DNA from: Candidatus Centipeda massiliensis
GTDB lineage: Bacteria > Bacillota > Negativicutes > Selenomonadales > Selenomonadaceae
Length of the DNA stretch: 64,000 nucleotides
Assembly (NCBI RefSeq): GCF_900290285.1
Contig: NZ_LT985754.1
Location: forward strand, 779,364 to 843,363
Direction of reading: 5' to 3'
Shown here: positions 31,930-42,518 of the stretch, one piece after another
Numbering within the stretch: position 1 is the stretch's first letter
Layout of the letters: each line of letters starts with the position of its first letter
Notes under the pieces: generated by a model
What the model was told of the DNA's origin: nothing
Seen by the model: only the letters and a program-made list of their open reading frames with translations
Database searches by the model: none
Position numbers and translations under genes: made by a program

Positions 31930-33609
31930 GTGCGTGATGGGATGAATCGTATGAAAAAGTGTGCAGTCGTGCGTGCAGGACTTGCCGCGTGTATTTGTGC
32001 GGGGCTTGCGTGTGCGGGGACGGATGGTTTTGCCGCGCCCTCTCTTGCGCGTCCGGGGGCGGATGTCGCCAGTGAGCAGCCGAAGCCAGAGATCGGGGTG
32101 GAGAATGCCACGCCAAACTATCGGCAGGATGGCGATGATGCGCAGTTCACGATTGAAAATTTTATCATGGAGGCGCCTGATCTCTTCCTCAATAAGGAGG
32201 AGCTGACGCGCATTCTTGAGGAAGGCATGGGCGAGCAGAAGACGATGGCACAGCTGCGCCGGACGGTGGATCAGCTGACGGCATACTGCCGCTCCCATGG
32301 TTATCCTGCGGCTGCGGTCTATCTGCCGCCGCAGGACAGCCCGGATGGCATCATTGTGCTGCGCGTGCTGCCGGGGCGCTACGATGCGATCACGATTGAA
32401 AACAACAGTCGTCTCAAGACGAAGGTGGCAGAGAGGATCATCGCAGGGCTGAAGCCGTCGGATATCATTACGACGGAGAAGCTTGAGACAGCGCTCTACT
32501 CGGTGTCGGATGCGACGGGTGCGCGTGCGGTCGGTGTGCTGAGCCCGGGAGAGGCGTTCGGCACGAGCAAGCTGACGGTGCGTGTTGAGGATTCAAAGGC
32601 GTCGAGTACGGTTTTCTATGTGGAGAACTACGGCAGCCCGTCGACGGGACGCTATCGTTACGGTCTGCAGGAGACGGTCTACAATGCGTCGGGCGAGGGC
32701 GACAAGGTGAGTGCGGGCACGCTGATTTCAAACGGCAGCCTGCGCAATTTCTATGCGAACTATGAGACTGTGGTGGGGCACGGCGGAACGACGCTCGGCG
32801 TCGGTGTTTCGCGCATGAACTATCGAGTGGGCGGCGAACTCGCGAAAATTGGTGCGGAGGGCAATTCACTGACGCTCACGGTGTTTGGACAGGCACCGCT
32901 CTACCATCTGACGGAGCGCAGCCTCCTCTTCCGCTATGGCTATAACTACCGTAATTTGAATGATGATATTACGGGCTATGATCTCAAGGGGAAAAAGCAT
33001 ACGCACAGCATCTACGCGGGTCTTGTTGGGATGCAGCAGATGCAGGGCGGGCTGACGCTGAATTACAGTACAAATCTGACGATTGGCAAACTCGGTCTGG
33101 ACTCGGCGTATACCCGCGTTCTCGGAGCGCTTAACCATACGGAGGAGGGCAGCTATCTCAAACTTGAGGCGGATGCGACGGCGGTGCAGCGGCTCGGGAA
33201 CATGACGGACTTCCTCTTCAAACTCTCGGGGCAGATGGCGAGCCGCAACCTCGACAGCTCGGAGGAGTTCTATCTCGGCGGCCCGAACGGCGTACGCGCC
33301 TACGCGCAGGGCGAGGGAACCGGCGATGAGGGGCTGCTCGGCACGGCGGAGCTGCGCTATCATACGCCGCTGCGCGGGCTGACCTTCAGTACGTTCTACG
33401 ATATGGGAACGGTGCGTGTGAGCAAGGGGTACGATCTGAAGGATAACCGTGTGACGCTGCGCGGCTGGGGGATTGGTGCGGCGTACAACGAGCCGGGCGA
33501 CTGGTTCGCGCGGCTGGACTATGCAAAGCGCATCGGGCTGGATTCGTCGGTGTCGGCGAAGAACAATGCGCGGAATCGTATCTGGTTTATGGCGGGGAAG
33601 ATCTGGTAA
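31930..33609 (+). CDS. TpsB outer-membrane transporter (ShlB/FhaC/HecB family)
   Basis: A protein of up to 559 residues that should secrete the TpsA adhesin across the outer membrane. A signal peptide covers about residues 1-36 (ending GFAA). A POTRA domain follows at about 70-160 (QFTIENFIMEAPDLFL to LRVLPGRYDAI), then a second periplasmic part and a C-terminal 16-strand beta-barrel from about 210 to the end, closing with RIWFMAGKIW. The loop motif usually written VRGY appears as GGPNGVRAYAQGEG near residue 455. Presence of this family shows that the cell has an outer membrane. The start could be GTG 31930, ATG 31942 or ATG 31951; the signal peptide fits any of them. Confidence 0.92.
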   Translation: MRDGMNRMKKCAVVRAGLAACICAGLACAGTDGFAAPSLARPGADVASEQPKPEIGVENATPNYRQDGDDAQFTIENFIMEAPDLFLNKEELTRILEEGMGEQKTMAQLRRTVDQLTAYCRSHGYPAAAVYLPPQDSPDGIIVLRVLPGRYDAITIENNSRLKTKVAERIIAGLKPSDIITTEKLETALYSVSDATGARAVGVLSPGEAFGTSKLTVRVEDSKASSTVFYVENYGSPSTGRYRYGLQETVYNASGEGDKVSAGTLISNGSLRNFYANYETVVGHGGTTLGVGVSRMNYRVGGELAKIGAEGNSLTLTVFGQAPLYHLTERSLLFRYGYNYRNLNDDITGYDLKGKKHTHSIYAGLVGMQQMQGGLTLNYSTNLTIGKLGLDSAYTRVLGALNHTEEGSYLKLEADATAVQRLGNMTDFLFKLSGQMASRNLDSSEEFYLGGPNGVRAYAQGEGTGDEGLLGTAELRYHTPLRGLTFSTFYDMGTVRVSKGYDLKDNRVTLRGWGIGAAYNEPGDWFARLDYAKRIGLDSSVSAKNNARNRIWFMAGKIW

Positions 33610-33686
33610 TGCGTTTTGCCTGCGGGTCATGGTGCGCATGATCCGATGCGTGAAAAAGGGGACTGAGTGCGGAGCGGGATGGGCTT

Positions 33687-34346
33687 ATGAGATTGAGGAG
33701 AAAGCCGTGGATTGACACGGCGATTCTGGACTATGGGGACTTTGTGACGCCGCTCGGCGGCGACTGGGCGGGATTTGCCGGTGCATGGCGGGAGACGTTC
33801 GGGCGGTCTGCTCCGCTCCATATTGAGATCGGCGTGGGCAAGGGGGACTTCCTGACGGAACTTGCGGCACGGCATCCAGAGATCAACTATGTGGGGCTTG
33901 AGGCGCAGCAGGGGGTTCTCTACTTTGCCGCGCGCAAGGCGGCGGAACGGCAGCTGCGGAATGTGCGCCTCCTGGTCTTTGATGCAGCGCATCTGACGGA
34001 GCTGTTTGCGCCCCATGAGGTGGATCGCATCTATCTGAATTTCTCCGACCCGTGGCCGAAGGCGCGCCATGCGAAGCGGCGGCTGACGAGCGAGCAGTTC
34101 CTCGCGCGCTATGCGGCTGTTCTGCGCGCGGATGGGGAAATACACTTTAAGACGGACAATATGGGGCTGTTTGACTACTCGCTCGCGACGATGGAGCGCG
34201 AGGGGTGGCAGCTCTCGCGTGTGACGCACGATCTGCACGCGCTCGCGGAGCCGGATAATATCATGACGGAGTATGAGCGTAAGTTCAGCGCACGCGGCGC
34301 GAAGATCGGCCGTCTGGTGGCACGCCGCTCACCGGAGCAGGGCTGA
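33687..34346 (+). CDS. trmB: tRNA (guanine-N7-)-methyltransferase
   Basis: A 219-residue SAM-dependent enzyme that makes m7G46 in the tRNA variable loop. The SAM-binding motif is LHIEIGVGKGDFLTELA, followed by NYVGLEAQ. The catalytic region has RIYLNFSDPWPKARHAKRRLT, and the tail has TEYERKFSARG; all are TrmB signatures. It starts 77 bases after the TpsB stop and its stop overlaps the next start in TGATG, so it forms a unit with the SEDS gene. Confidence 0.94.
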   Translation: MRLRRKPWIDTAILDYGDFVTPLGGDWAGFAGAWRETFGRSAPLHIEIGVGKGDFLTELAARHPEINYVGLEAQQGVLYFAARKAAERQLRNVRLLVFDAAHLTELFAPHEVDRIYLNFSDPWPKARHAKRRLTSEQFLARYAAVLRADGEIHFKTDNMGLFDYSLATMEREGWQLSRVTHDLHALAEPDNIMTEYERKFSARGAKIGRLVARRSPEQG

Positions 34347-35527
34347 TGCGTACGCGCTATACGCTCTTTAAGAGTGAGACGGAGCCGATCGTCATCGTCA
34401 TGGTGATCCTCCTCGTGACGGGGACGATCAATGTCTTCAGTTCGAGCTATGTCCTTGCGGCGATGAACTATGAGAATCCGTATTATTTCCTGCAGCGGCA
34501 TCTGCAGTGGCTTCTGATCGGGATTGTTGCGTGCTGGCTCTGCCGCCGCATGAACTACCAGCGCATGCGCGGGCTGATGTTCGTCGGTATGGGCATTACG
34601 GTGTTTCTGCTGATTGCCGTCCTCTTTGTGGGCACGACGGTGAACGGTGCGCAGCGCTGGCTTGCGTTCGGCCCCTTAAGTTTCCAGCCGGCGGAGTTCG
34701 CAAAGCTGATGGCGGTGCTGATGGGAGCGTTTTCGATCTCGGCGGTGCTGTCGAAGGAGCACTTTCGCATGGATCGGGACGGCGGTCGCGTTGCGGTTCC
34801 GTTTGGCGCGATTCTCGTGATGGCGTTCCTCGTCTATCGCGAGCCGGATTTTGGTACGGCGTGCATTGTGTTTGGCGTGCCGCTCCTCATGGCTCTTGTA
34901 CTGCTTGTTCCGCCGCGCCGCTGGGCGTGGATCGTGCCGCTTACCGTTGGGATGGCGTTTGCGATTGGAACGCTGCAGCCCTACCGCATGAAGCGCATTG
35001 AGGTCTGGTTCGACCCGTGGTCGGATGCGCGTGATGCGGGCTATCAGATGGTGCAGTCACTCTCGACGATCGGCTCGGGCGGGATCTTCGGCATGGGCTT
35101 CGGCGACGGCGTGAGCAAGTATGAGTACCTGCCCGAGGCACATACGGATTTTGCGTTTGCGATCTTCAGTCAGGAGCACGGTTTTTTCGGAGTGCTGCTG
35201 ATCTTCTTCCTGTTTGCCGTGCTGCTCATCACCTGTATGCGCGTGGCTGTGCGCGCGAAGGATACGTTCGGTCAGGTGCTCGCACTTGGCATCATCTTCC
35301 TCGTGCTCGGGCAGGCACTTGCGAACCTTGCGATGGTCGCGGGTCTGCTCCCCGTCGTGGGCGTGCCGCTGCCGTTCATCAGCTACGGAGGCTCGTCGCT
35401 GATTGTGACGATGGCGGGCATGGGGATGCTGCTCGGGATCGCTGATCGCAGCCGTGATGCGCCTGGTGCGCAAAAGCAAACGGAGGAGCCGGAGAAACGG
35501 CGCAGCAAGATTCATGTCGTGCGATGA
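34346..35527 (+). CDS. ftsW: SEDS peptidoglycan glycosyltransferase, FtsW/SpoVE type
   Basis: A 393-residue inner-membrane protein with about ten transmembrane helices. SEDS proteins polymerise glycan strands from lipid II together with a class B PBP. The FtsW/SpoVE markers are TVNGAQRWLAFGPLSFQPAE, REPDFGTACIV, KYEYLPEAHTDFAFA and GVPLPFISYGGSSL. The 'LPEAHTDF' sequence favours FtsW over RodA. It is not in a division/cell wall cluster here; it follows trmB, with which its ATG overlaps. Whether it is the main division enzyme or a second copy cannot be judged from this window. Confidence 0.88.
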   Translation: MRTRYTLFKSETEPIVIVMVILLVTGTINVFSSSYVLAAMNYENPYYFLQRHLQWLLIGIVACWLCRRMNYQRMRGLMFVGMGITVFLLIAVLFVGTTVNGAQRWLAFGPLSFQPAEFAKLMAVLMGAFSISAVLSKEHFRMDRDGGRVAVPFGAILVMAFLVYREPDFGTACIVFGVPLLMALVLLVPPRRWAWIVPLTVGMAFAIGTLQPYRMKRIEVWFDPWSDARDAGYQMVQSLSTIGSGGIFGMGFGDGVSKYEYLPEAHTDFAFAIFSQEHGFFGVLLIFFLFAVLLITCMRVAVRAKDTFGQVLALGIIFLVLGQALANLAMVAGLLPVVGVPLPFISYGGSSLIVTMAGMGMLLGIADRSRDAPGAQKQTEEPEKRRSKIHVVR

Positions 35528-35555
35528 GGAGGTGCGGGAGCGCCTCCTTTTTCTT
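35527..35555 (+). terminator. terminator between ftsW and the ribosomal superoperon
   Basis: Stem AGGAGGTGC / GCGCCTCCT around GGGA, followed by TTTTTCTT. Confidence 0.8.
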
Positions 35556-35624
35556 ATTTTTATGCGAAGAGACGAGAAAGATACGCTAGAGAAAGTGTAA
35601 ATAAAGAACTTTGTAAAATATGCG

Positions 35625-35653
35625 TTGACAAGCGTTTTCGTGAATGATATTAT
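35625..35653 (+). promoter_or_regulatory. main promoter of the str/S10/spc/alpha superoperon
   Basis: A consensus TTGACA at 35625-35630, 17-base spacer and TATTAT at 35648-35653. It lies 28 bases in front of the L7Ae-like gene, with no strong promoter recognised further down. Confidence 0.85.
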
Positions 35654-35681
35654 GTGACAGTCCCCTTTTTGGAGGTGCACT

Positions 35682-35927
35682 ATGTCTCTGGAAAAATTGC
35701 GCACAGCGCGTACGGTTGCCGGCATTCATCAGGCGTGCAAGGTGGTGAAGAGCGGCGCGGCAGAGATGGTGTTTGTCGCCTCGGATGTCGATGCGCGTGT
35801 GCTTGACGCACTGCTCACGGCATGCAGGGACGCGGGGATCGTGCCCGACCGCACGGCGACGAAGGCGCAGCTTGGAGAAGCGGTACGCCTCGATGTGGGT
35901 GCCGCGGCGGTCGCAACACTACGGTAA
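35682..35927 (+). CDS. L7Ae/L30e-family ribosomal-associated protein (YbxF-like)
   Basis: An 81-residue kink-turn-binding type protein. The motif KVVKSGAAEMVFVASDVD and the C-terminal AVRLDVGAAAVATLR match the L7Ae/L30e/YbxF family. In many Firmicutes it lies between rpoC and rpsL; here it is the first gene after the promoter and rpoBC is not upstream. The precise role in ribosome assembly is unproven. GGAGGTG precedes the ATG. Confidence 0.88.
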   Translation: MSLEKLRTARTVAGIHQACKVVKSGAAEMVFVASDVDARVLDALLTACRDAGIVPDRTATKAQLGEAVRLDVGAAAVATLR

Positions 35928-35990
35928 AAACGCAGGATCTGCGTTTTCATACAAAAGATTTGAAACGACGACAAAGGAAGGAGGTGCAGT

Positions 35991-36368
35991 ATGCCAACGA
36001 TCAATCAGCTCATTCGCAAGAGCCGGAAGAGCCTTGAGGAGAAATCGAAAGCACCAGCACTGAAGAACAGCCCGCAGAAGCGCGGCGTCTGCACGCGTGT
36101 CTACACGTCCACGCCGAAGAAGCCGAACTCTGCTCTTAGAAAGGTTGCTCGTGTTCGCTTGACGAACAGCATCGAGGTGACCGCATATATCCCGGGCATC
36201 GGGCACAATCTGCAGGAGCACAGCGTCGTCCTTATTCGCGGCGGCCGTGTGAAGGATCTGCCGGGTGTTCGTTACCACATCATTCGCGGCTCGCTTGATA
36301 CCGCCGGTGTGCAGAACCGCGCACAGGGGCGTTCCAAGTACGGCGCGAAACGCGCGAAGAAGAAGTAA
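35991..36368 (+). CDS. rpsL: 30S ribosomal protein S12
   Basis: A 125-residue S12 of the decoding centre. It contains KSPQKRG-like [26 protein letters not shown] and the conserved loop [15 protein letters not shown]. The lysine positions where streptomycin-resistance changes usually arise (PKKPNS and GRVKDLP) carry the wild-type residues. AAGGAGGTG precedes the start. Confidence 0.98.
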   Translation: MPTINQLIRKSRKSLEEKSKAPALKNSPQKRGVCTRVYTSTPKKPNSALRKVARVRLTNSIEVTAYIPGIGHNLQEHSVVLIRGGRVKDLPGVRYHIIRGSLDTAGVQNRAQGRSKYGAKRAKKK

Positions 36369-36866
<498 letters not shown>

Positions 36867-37021
36867 GGACTGCTGATAAGAGGCTTGTCAGCTTGGCACA
36901 GATTTTTCGTCCTATCGAGGAGGCAAACCGGACGCAGAGTGCTGCTCTGTGGAGGATTTGCCGACGATGAGAGGGCGGAAAAGATCGCCAAGATGACTGC
37001 GCCGGATTTATCAGAGATTCC
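36867..37021 (+). mobile_element. foldback element FB-4, between rpsG and fusA
   Basis: A 155-bp diverged copy with ends GGACTGCTGATAA and TTATCAGAGATTCC and the typical core (GGAGGCAAACCGGACGCA, GTGGAGGATTTGCCGAC). Flanked by GTAA at 36863-36866 and 37022-37025. It lies inside the ribosomal operon and would form a hairpin in the mRNA. Confidence 0.85.
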
Positions 37022-37056
37022 GTAACACTAAGCAGTGTAAGGAGCGATAGGAAACA

Positions 37057-39135
37057 GTGGCAAGAGAATATTCCCTTGAAAAAACGCGGAATATCGGCAT
37101 CATGGCGCACATCGATGCCGGCAAGACGACGACCACCGAGCGCATTCTCTTCTACACGGGCGTAACGCACAAGATCGGCGAGGTTCATGAGGGCGCTGCC
37201 ACCATGGACTGGATGGTTCAGGAACAGGAACGCGGCATTACGATTACGTCGGCGGCGACGACCTGCCACTGGAAAGACCATCGCATCAATATCATTGATA
37301 CGCCGGGTCACGTTGACTTTACGGTCGAGGTAGAGCGCTCGCTGCGCGTGCTGGATGGCACGGTGGCTGTTCTGACTGCACGCGGCGGTGTCGAGCCGCA
37401 GACGGAGACGGTCTGGCGTCAGGCGGAGCGCTACAATGTTCCGCGCATGGCGTATGTCAATAAGATGGACATTACGGGCGCCGATTTCTTCAATGTTATG
37501 AATATGATGCGCGAGCGCCTCAATGCGAACCCGGTGGCGATCCAGCTGCCAATCGGTGCAGAGGACGAGTTTAAGGGCATCATTGATCTCGTGAAGATGG
37601 ATGCCATCGTCTACGAGGACGATCTCGGCAAGGTGACGGACGAGGTCGAGATTCCTGCTGAGTACAAAGAGCAGGCGGAAGAGTACCGCGAGAAGCTGAT
37701 CGAGGCGTGCGCCGAGGCGGACGATGACCTCATGGAAAAGTATCTCGGCGGCGAGGAGATCACGGAGGATGAGATCCGCCGTGCGATCCGCAAGGCAACG
37801 ATTGCCTGTGAGATGACGCCGGTCACCTGCGGTACGTCGTACCGCAACAAGGGCGTTCAGCCGCTGCTTGACGCCATCGTTGCCTATATGCCGGCACCAA
37901 CGGACATCCCGCCGATTGCGGGCGTGAACCCCGATACGGGCGAGGCGGACAGCCGTCCGGCCTCGGACAGTGCGCCGTTCTCGGCACTTGCGTTCAAGAT
38001 TATGACGGATCCGTTCGTTGGCAAGCTCGCGTTCTTCCGTGTCTACTCCGGCACGCTGAACTCCGGCTCCTACGTCTTCAACGCGACGAAGGACAGCAAG
38101 GAGCGCATCGGTCGCATTCTCCAGATGCACGCGAACAACCGCAAGGAGATCGATGTGGTCTACAGCGGCGACATTGCAGCGGCGGTCGGACTCAAGAACA
38201 CGACGACGGGCGATACGCTCTGTGATGAGAGCAAGCCGATCATCCTTGAGTCGATGGAGTTCCCCGATCCGGTTATCTCCGTTGCGGTGGAGCCGGCGAC
38301 GAAGAACGATCAGGAGAAGATGGGCATTGCGCTTCAGAAGCTCGCAGAGGAGGATCCGACGTTCCGCGTTCATACGGATGCTGAGACGGGACAGGTCATC
38401 ATCTCGGGCATGGGCGAGCTGCATCTGCAGATCATCGTTGACCGCATGCTCCGCGAGTTCAAGGTCGACTGCAAGGTCGGCGAGCCGCAGGTTGCATACC
38501 GCGAGACGATCCGCAAGTCCGTCAAGGCTGAGGGCAAGTTTGTCCGCCAGTCCGGCGGCCACGGTCAGTACGGTCACTGCTGGCTCGAGCTCATTCCGCA
38601 GGAGGCGGGCGAGGGCTTCAGCTTCGAGAACAAGGTCGTCGGCGGCGTGATTCCGAAGGAGTTCATCAACCCGATCGAAGCCGGTGTCAAACAGGCGATG
38701 GAGGGCGGCGTGGTCGCCGGCTATCCGATGGTCGACATCAAGGTCATCGTGTACGACGGTTCGTTCCACGAGGTTGACTCGTCCGAGGCGGCGTTCAAGG
38801 TGGCTGGCTCGATGGCGTTCAAGGCGGGTGCCGAGAAGGCAAACCCGGTTCTCCTTGAACCGTATGTCAAGGTCGAGGTCACGGTGCCCGAGGAGTACAT
38901 GGGCGACGTGATCGGCGATCTGAACTCGCGCCGCGGACGTATCGACGGCATGGAGCCGCGCAACGGCGTGCAGGTCATCAACGCGTTCGTTCCGCTCTCG
39001 GAGATGTTCGGCTACTCGACGGATCTCCGTTCCAAAACACAGGGCCGCGGGAACTACTCGATGGAGGTTTCCTTCTACGACGAAGTTCCTAAGAATATAG
39101 CTGACGCTGTAGTCGCCAAGAACAAAGGCGAATAA
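37057..39135 (+). CDS. fusA: elongation factor G
   Basis: A 692-residue translocation GTPase. G1 [20 protein letters not shown]3 [13 protein letters not shown]4 NKMD. Domains II to V follow, with domain [22 protein letters not shown] and [14 protein letters not shown]. Start is GTG at 37057, preceded by AAGGAGCGATAGG. Length is standard. Confidence 0.98.
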   Translation: MAREYSLEKTRNIGIMAHIDAGKTTTTERILFYTGVTHKIGEVHEGAATMDWMVQEQERGITITSAATTCHWKDHRINIIDTPGHVDFTVEVERSLRVLDGTVAVLTARGGVEPQTETVWRQAERYNVPRMAYVNKMDITGADFFNVMNMMRERLNANPVAIQLPIGAEDEFKGIIDLVKMDAIVYEDDLGKVTDEVEIPAEYKEQAEEYREKLIEACAEADDDLMEKYLGGEEITEDEIRRAIRKATIACEMTPVTCGTSYRNKGVQPLLDAIVAYMPAPTDIPPIAGVNPDTGEADSRPASDSAPFSALAFKIMTDPFVGKLAFFRVYSGTLNSGSYVFNATKDSKERIGRILQMHANNRKEIDVVYSGDIAAAVGLKNTTTGDTLCDESKPIILESMEFPDPVISVAVEPATKNDQEKMGIALQKLAEEDPTFRVHTDAETGQVIISGMGELHLQIIVDRMLREFKVDCKVGEPQVAYRETIRKSVKAEGKFVRQSGGHGQYGHCWLELIPQEAGEGFSFENKVVGGVIPKEFINPIEAGVKQAMEGGVVAGYPMVDIKVIVYDGSFHEVDSSEAAFKVAGSMAFKAGAEKANPVLLEPYVKVEVTVPEEYMGDVIGDLNSRRGRIDGMEPRNGVQVINAFVPLSEMFGYSTDLRSKTQGRGNYSMEVSFYDEVPKNIADAVVAKNKGE

Positions 39136-39149
39136 GGAGGCAATTTTTA

Positions 39150-40337
39150 ATGGCAAAGGAAAAGTTTAACCGCAGCAAGCCCCATGTCAACATCGGCACG
39201 ATTGGTCACGTTGACCACGGCAAGACGACGCTGACGGCTGCAATCACGAAGGTTCTCTCCGAGAAGGGCTATGCGAAGTTCGAGGACTATGCGGACATCG
39301 ACAAGGCTCCGGAGGAGCGCGAGCGCGGCATCACGATCAACACGGCACACGTTGAGTATGAGACGGACAAACGTCACTATGCACACGTTGACTGCCCGGG
39401 TCACGCGGACTATGTCAAGAACATGATCACGGGTGCTGCGCAGATGGACGGCGCGATCCTCGTTGTCTCCGCTGCGGACGGCCCGATGCCCCAGACGCGT
39501 GAGCACATCCTGCTCGCTCGTCAGGTCGGTGTTCCGGCTCTCGTTGTGTTCCTCAACAAGGTTGACCAGGTCGATGATCCCGAGCTCCTCGAGCTCGTTG
39601 AGATGGAAGTTCGTGAGCTGCTCTCGCAGTACGAGTTCCCCGGTGATGACATCCCTGTCATTGCAGGCTCCGCACTCAAGGCACTTGAGGGTGACGATGC
39701 GATGAAGGCGAAGATCCTCGAGCTCATGGATGCGGTTGACGAGTACATCCCGACGCCGACGCGCGATACGGACAAGCCCTTCCTCATGCCGGTTGAGGAC
39801 GTGTTCACGATCACGGGTCGTGGCACGGTTGCTACAGGTCGTGTGGAGCGCGGCGAGCTGAAGCTGAACGATACGGTTGAGATCGTCGGTCTTCAGGATG
39901 AGGCACGCAGCACGGTCGTTACGGGTATCGAGATGTTCCGCAAGCTGCTTGACAGCGCTGTTGCGGGCGACAACATCGGTGCGCTGCTCCGCGGCGTGGA
40001 TCGTAAGGACATCGAGCGCGGTCAGGTTCTTGCAAAGCCGGGTTCCATCAATCCACACACGAAGTTCAAGGCGCAGGTCTACGTCCTGACGAAGGAAGAG
40101 GGCGGCCGTCATACGCCGTTCTTCACGAACTATCGTCCCCAGTTCTACTTCCGTACGACGGACGTGACGGGCGTTGTCCGTCTCCCCGAGGGCACCGAGA
40201 TGGTTATGCCCGGCGACAACGTTGAGATGGAAGTCGAGCTCATCACCCCGATCGCGATCGAGCAGGGTCTCCGCTTCGCTATCCGCGAGGGTGGTCACAC
40301 GGTCGGCGCAGGTCGTGTTACGGCAATCGAGGGTTAA
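39150..40337 (+). CDS. tuf: elongation factor Tu
   Basis: A 395-residue aminoacyl-tRNA carrier GTPase. G1 [14 protein letters not shown], switch region [15 protein letters not shown]3 [21 protein letters not shown]4 NKVDQ, SAL motif in [10 protein letters not shown]. The end [17 protein letters not shown] is canonical. Followed by a terminator, so the str group can end here. Confidence 0.98.
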   Translation: MAKEKFNRSKPHVNIGTIGHVDHGKTTLTAAITKVLSEKGYAKFEDYADIDKAPEERERGITINTAHVEYETDKRHYAHVDCPGHADYVKNMITGAAQMDGAILVVSAADGPMPQTREHILLARQVGVPALVVFLNKVDQVDDPELLELVEMEVRELLSQYEFPGDDIPVIAGSALKALEGDDAMKAKILELMDAVDEYIPTPTRDTDKPFLMPVEDVFTITGRGTVATGRVERGELKLNDTVEIVGLQDEARSTVVTGIEMFRKLLDSAVAGDNIGALLRGVDRKDIERGQVLAKPGSINPHTKFKAQVYVLTKEEGGRHTPFFTNYRPQFYFRTTDVTGVVRLPEGTEMVMPGDNVEMEVELITPIAIEQGLRFAIREGGHTVGAGRVTAIEG

Positions 40338-40366
40338 TCTCTATTGATCGATATTCCCTAGGGAGA

Positions 40367-40394
40367 GGAGCGGCGCGCTCGCGTCGCTCCTTTT
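40367..40394 (+). terminator. terminator or attenuator after tuf
   Basis: Stem GGAGCGGCG / CGTCGCTCC around CGCTCG, followed by TTTT. It separates the str genes from the S10 cluster; partial read-through is likely because no clear promoter was found before rpsJ. Confidence 0.8.
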
Positions 40395-40594
40395 CGAGGG
40401 AAATGACGGGTCGATGAAAAATCATCCGGAATTTCCCATGGGGATATGATAAAACTTCTTTTCATCTTTTGGAATCATACGATACGACGTACTCCATGCG
40501 ATGACATGGCAGATGGCTATGCCCCGGCGGGGCAGAGGGAACTGCCGTGGAGAAATGTTTGGGGCGGGACCCCGGACGAAGGAGGAAAACTACT
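40395..40594 (+). other. leader of the S10 operon with GC hairpins
   Basis: A 200-base non-coding stretch before rpsJ. It contains the palindrome TGCCCCGGCGGGGCA (40521-40535) and GGGGCGGGACCCC (40561-40573). In several bacteria the S10 leader binds L4 to give autogenous control; whether this leader does so is not shown. AT-rich -10-like boxes exist (for example near 40447) without a convincing -35. Confidence 0.4.
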
Positions 40595-40906
40595 TTGGCG
40601 AAACAGCAGAAAATCAGAATTCGTTTGAAGGCCTATGACCACAAGGCGCTTGACCAGAGTGCGGCGAAGATCGTCGACACGGCAAAGAAGACGGGCGCAA
40701 TGGTCTCCGGTCCCATTCCACTTCCGACGGAGAAGAATGTCTACACGATTCTCCGTTCTCCGCACGTCAACAAGGACTCGCGCGAGCAGTTCGAGATGCG
40801 CACACACAAGCGCCTCATCGATATCCTGCAGCCGACGAACAAGACGGTCGATTCGCTCATGCGCCTCGATCTGCCTGCCGGCGTTGACATCGAGATTAAG
40901 CTCTAA
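40595..40906 (+). CDS. rpsJ: 30S ribosomal protein S10
   Basis: A 103-residue S10 ([38 protein letters not shown], ending [11 protein letters not shown]). Start is TTG at 40595 with GGAGG 10 bases upstream; a longer frame from 40547 adds a non-conserved extension and is rejected. First gene of the S10 group. Confidence 0.97.
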   Translation: MAKQQKIRIRLKAYDHKALDQSAAKIVDTAKKTGAMVSGPIPLPTEKNVYTILRSPHVNKDSREQFEMRTHKRLIDILQPTNKTVDSLMRLDLPAGVDIEIKL

Positions 40907-40921
40907 TAGGAGGTGGAAGCC

Positions 40922-41575
40922 TTGGCTAAGGCTATTTTAGGAAGAAAACTGGGCATGACTCAGATCTTCACAGAGGAAGGCCGCGTCGTTCCCGTGACGG
41001 TCGTTGAGTCTGGCAACAACTTCGTGCTGCAGAACAAGACTGACGAGACGGACGGCTACAACGCTGTGCAGATCGGGTTTGGCGATATCAAGGAGAAGAA
41101 CGTCACGAAGCCGCTCAAGGGTCACTTTGAGAAGGCGGGCGTGAAGGCGGTGCGCTTCATTCGTGAGATGCGCCTTTCGGCTCCTTCCGAATACAATGTG
41201 GGTGACACGATCGGCGTTGACATCTTCGCTGCGGGCGATCTCGTCGATGTGGTCGGCACGTCCAAGGGCAAGGGCTTTGCGGGCGGCATCAAGCGCCACA
41301 ACTTTGCACGCGGTCCCATGGGGCATGGTTCGAAGTCGCACCGTGAGCCGGGTTCGACGGGTGCGATGATCTCCGGTCCCGGCGGACGCGTCCTCAAGGG
41401 CAAGAAGCTCCCCGGGCGCATGGGCGGCGAGCGCGTCACGGTGCAGCGCCTGACGATTGTCCGCGTGGACACGGACCGCAATCTCATCCTGATCAAGGGC
41501 GCGATTCCGGGTCCGAAGAAGGGATTTGTCGTAATCAAAGATACCGTAAAGCCTGCAAAGGCAGCGAAAGAATAA
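40922..41575 (+). CDS. rplC: 50S ribosomal protein L3
   Basis: A 217-residue L3 (KAILGRKLGMTQIFTEEGRV; the loop HNFARGPMGHGSKSHREPGS approaching the peptidyl transferase centre; GQ-rich part replaced by GRMGGERVTVQ). Start TTG at 40922, 10 bases after AGGAGGTGG. Confidence 0.97.
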   Translation: MAKAILGRKLGMTQIFTEEGRVVPVTVVESGNNFVLQNKTDETDGYNAVQIGFGDIKEKNVTKPLKGHFEKAGVKAVRFIREMRLSAPSEYNVGDTIGVDIFAAGDLVDVVGTSKGKGFAGGIKRHNFARGPMGHGSKSHREPGSTGAMISGPGGRVLKGKKLPGRMGGERVTVQRLTIVRVDTDRNLILIKGAIPGPKKGFVVIKDTVKPAKAAKE

Positions 41576-41593
41576 GGAAGGGGGAATCGCAGC

Positions 41594-42217
41594 ATGGCGA
41601 ATGTAGCAGTATATGATATGTCGCACAACCAGGTTGGCGAGATCAGCCTCAGCGACGAGTTCTTCAATGTCGAAATGAATGCCGGCCTCCTTCATCAGGC
41701 GGTTGTCCTTCAGCTCGCATCGCAGCGTCTTGGCACGCATGCCACAAAGACGCGCGGTCTCGTGCGCGGCGGCGGACGCAAGCCCTGGCGTCAGAAGGGT
41801 ACGGGTCGTGCCCGCGCAGGTTCGACGCGCAGCCCGCTGTGGGTTGGCGGCGGCACGGTCTTTGGACCGCATCCGCGCAAGTACGGCTTTACGATGCCGC
41901 GCAAGCAGCGCCGTCTCGCCCTGAAGTGTGCGCTCTCCGACAAGGTGCGCACGGGCGACTTCATCGTCCTCGACCAGCTCGATTTCGAGGCGCCGAAGAC
42001 GAAGGCAGCGGTGAAGCTCCTGAGTGATTTCGGCGTGCATGAGAAGAGCCTCTTTATCACGGCGGATGAAGCTGTGAACGTGGAGCGCTCCACCAGCAAT
42101 ATTCCGGGTGTAAAAGCCATCACGGCGAGTGGAATCAATGTCTATGACATTCTCCATCACGACAAGCTCTTCATTACGAAGGATGCCATCACCCGTATCG
42201 AGGAGGTATTCGCATAA
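41594..42217 (+). CDS. rplD: 50S ribosomal protein L4
   Basis: A 207-residue L4 with the exit-tunnel loop [19 protein letters not shown] and [17 protein letters not shown]. In other bacteria L4 also represses the S10 operon. Its stop overlaps the rplW start by one base. Confidence 0.97.
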   Translation: MANVAVYDMSHNQVGEISLSDEFFNVEMNAGLLHQAVVLQLASQRLGTHATKTRGLVRGGGRKPWRQKGTGRARAGSTRSPLWVGGGTVFGPHPRKYGFTMPRKQRRLALKCALSDKVRTGDFIVLDQLDFEAPKTKAAVKLLSDFGVHEKSLFITADEAVNVERSTSNIPGVKAITASGINVYDILHHDKLFITKDAITRIEEVFA

Positions 42218-42498
42218 TGGAAGCACGTGATATTCTCGTACGCCCGCTCATCACCGAGCGGACGACGCAGCTCATGGCTGAGGGCAAATACGTCTTCGTC
42301 GTTGCGAAGGCTGCGAACAAGATCGAGATCGCAAAGGCGGTTTCGGAGATCTTCAAGGTGAAGGTCGCAAAGGTCAACACGGTCAACGTCCTCGGCAAGA
42401 AGAAGCGCATGGGCCGTACGCAGGGCAAGCGCCCGGACTACAAGAAGGCCATCGTGAAACTCGCTCCGGGCGAGACCATCGAGTTCTTTGAAGGCTGA
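42217..42498 (+). CDS. rplW: 50S ribosomal protein L23
   Basis: A 93-residue L23 ([39 protein letters not shown]). It sits at the tunnel exit and docks SRP and trigger factor. Start ATG overlaps the rplD stop, so translation is coupled. Confidence 0.97.
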   Translation: MEARDILVRPLITERTTQLMAEGKYVFVVAKAANKIEIAKAVSEIFKVKVAKVNTVNVLGKKKRMGRTQGKRPDYKKAIVKLAPGETIEFFEG

Positions 42499-42518
42499 GA
42501 CGAAAGGGAGGTACGAAC

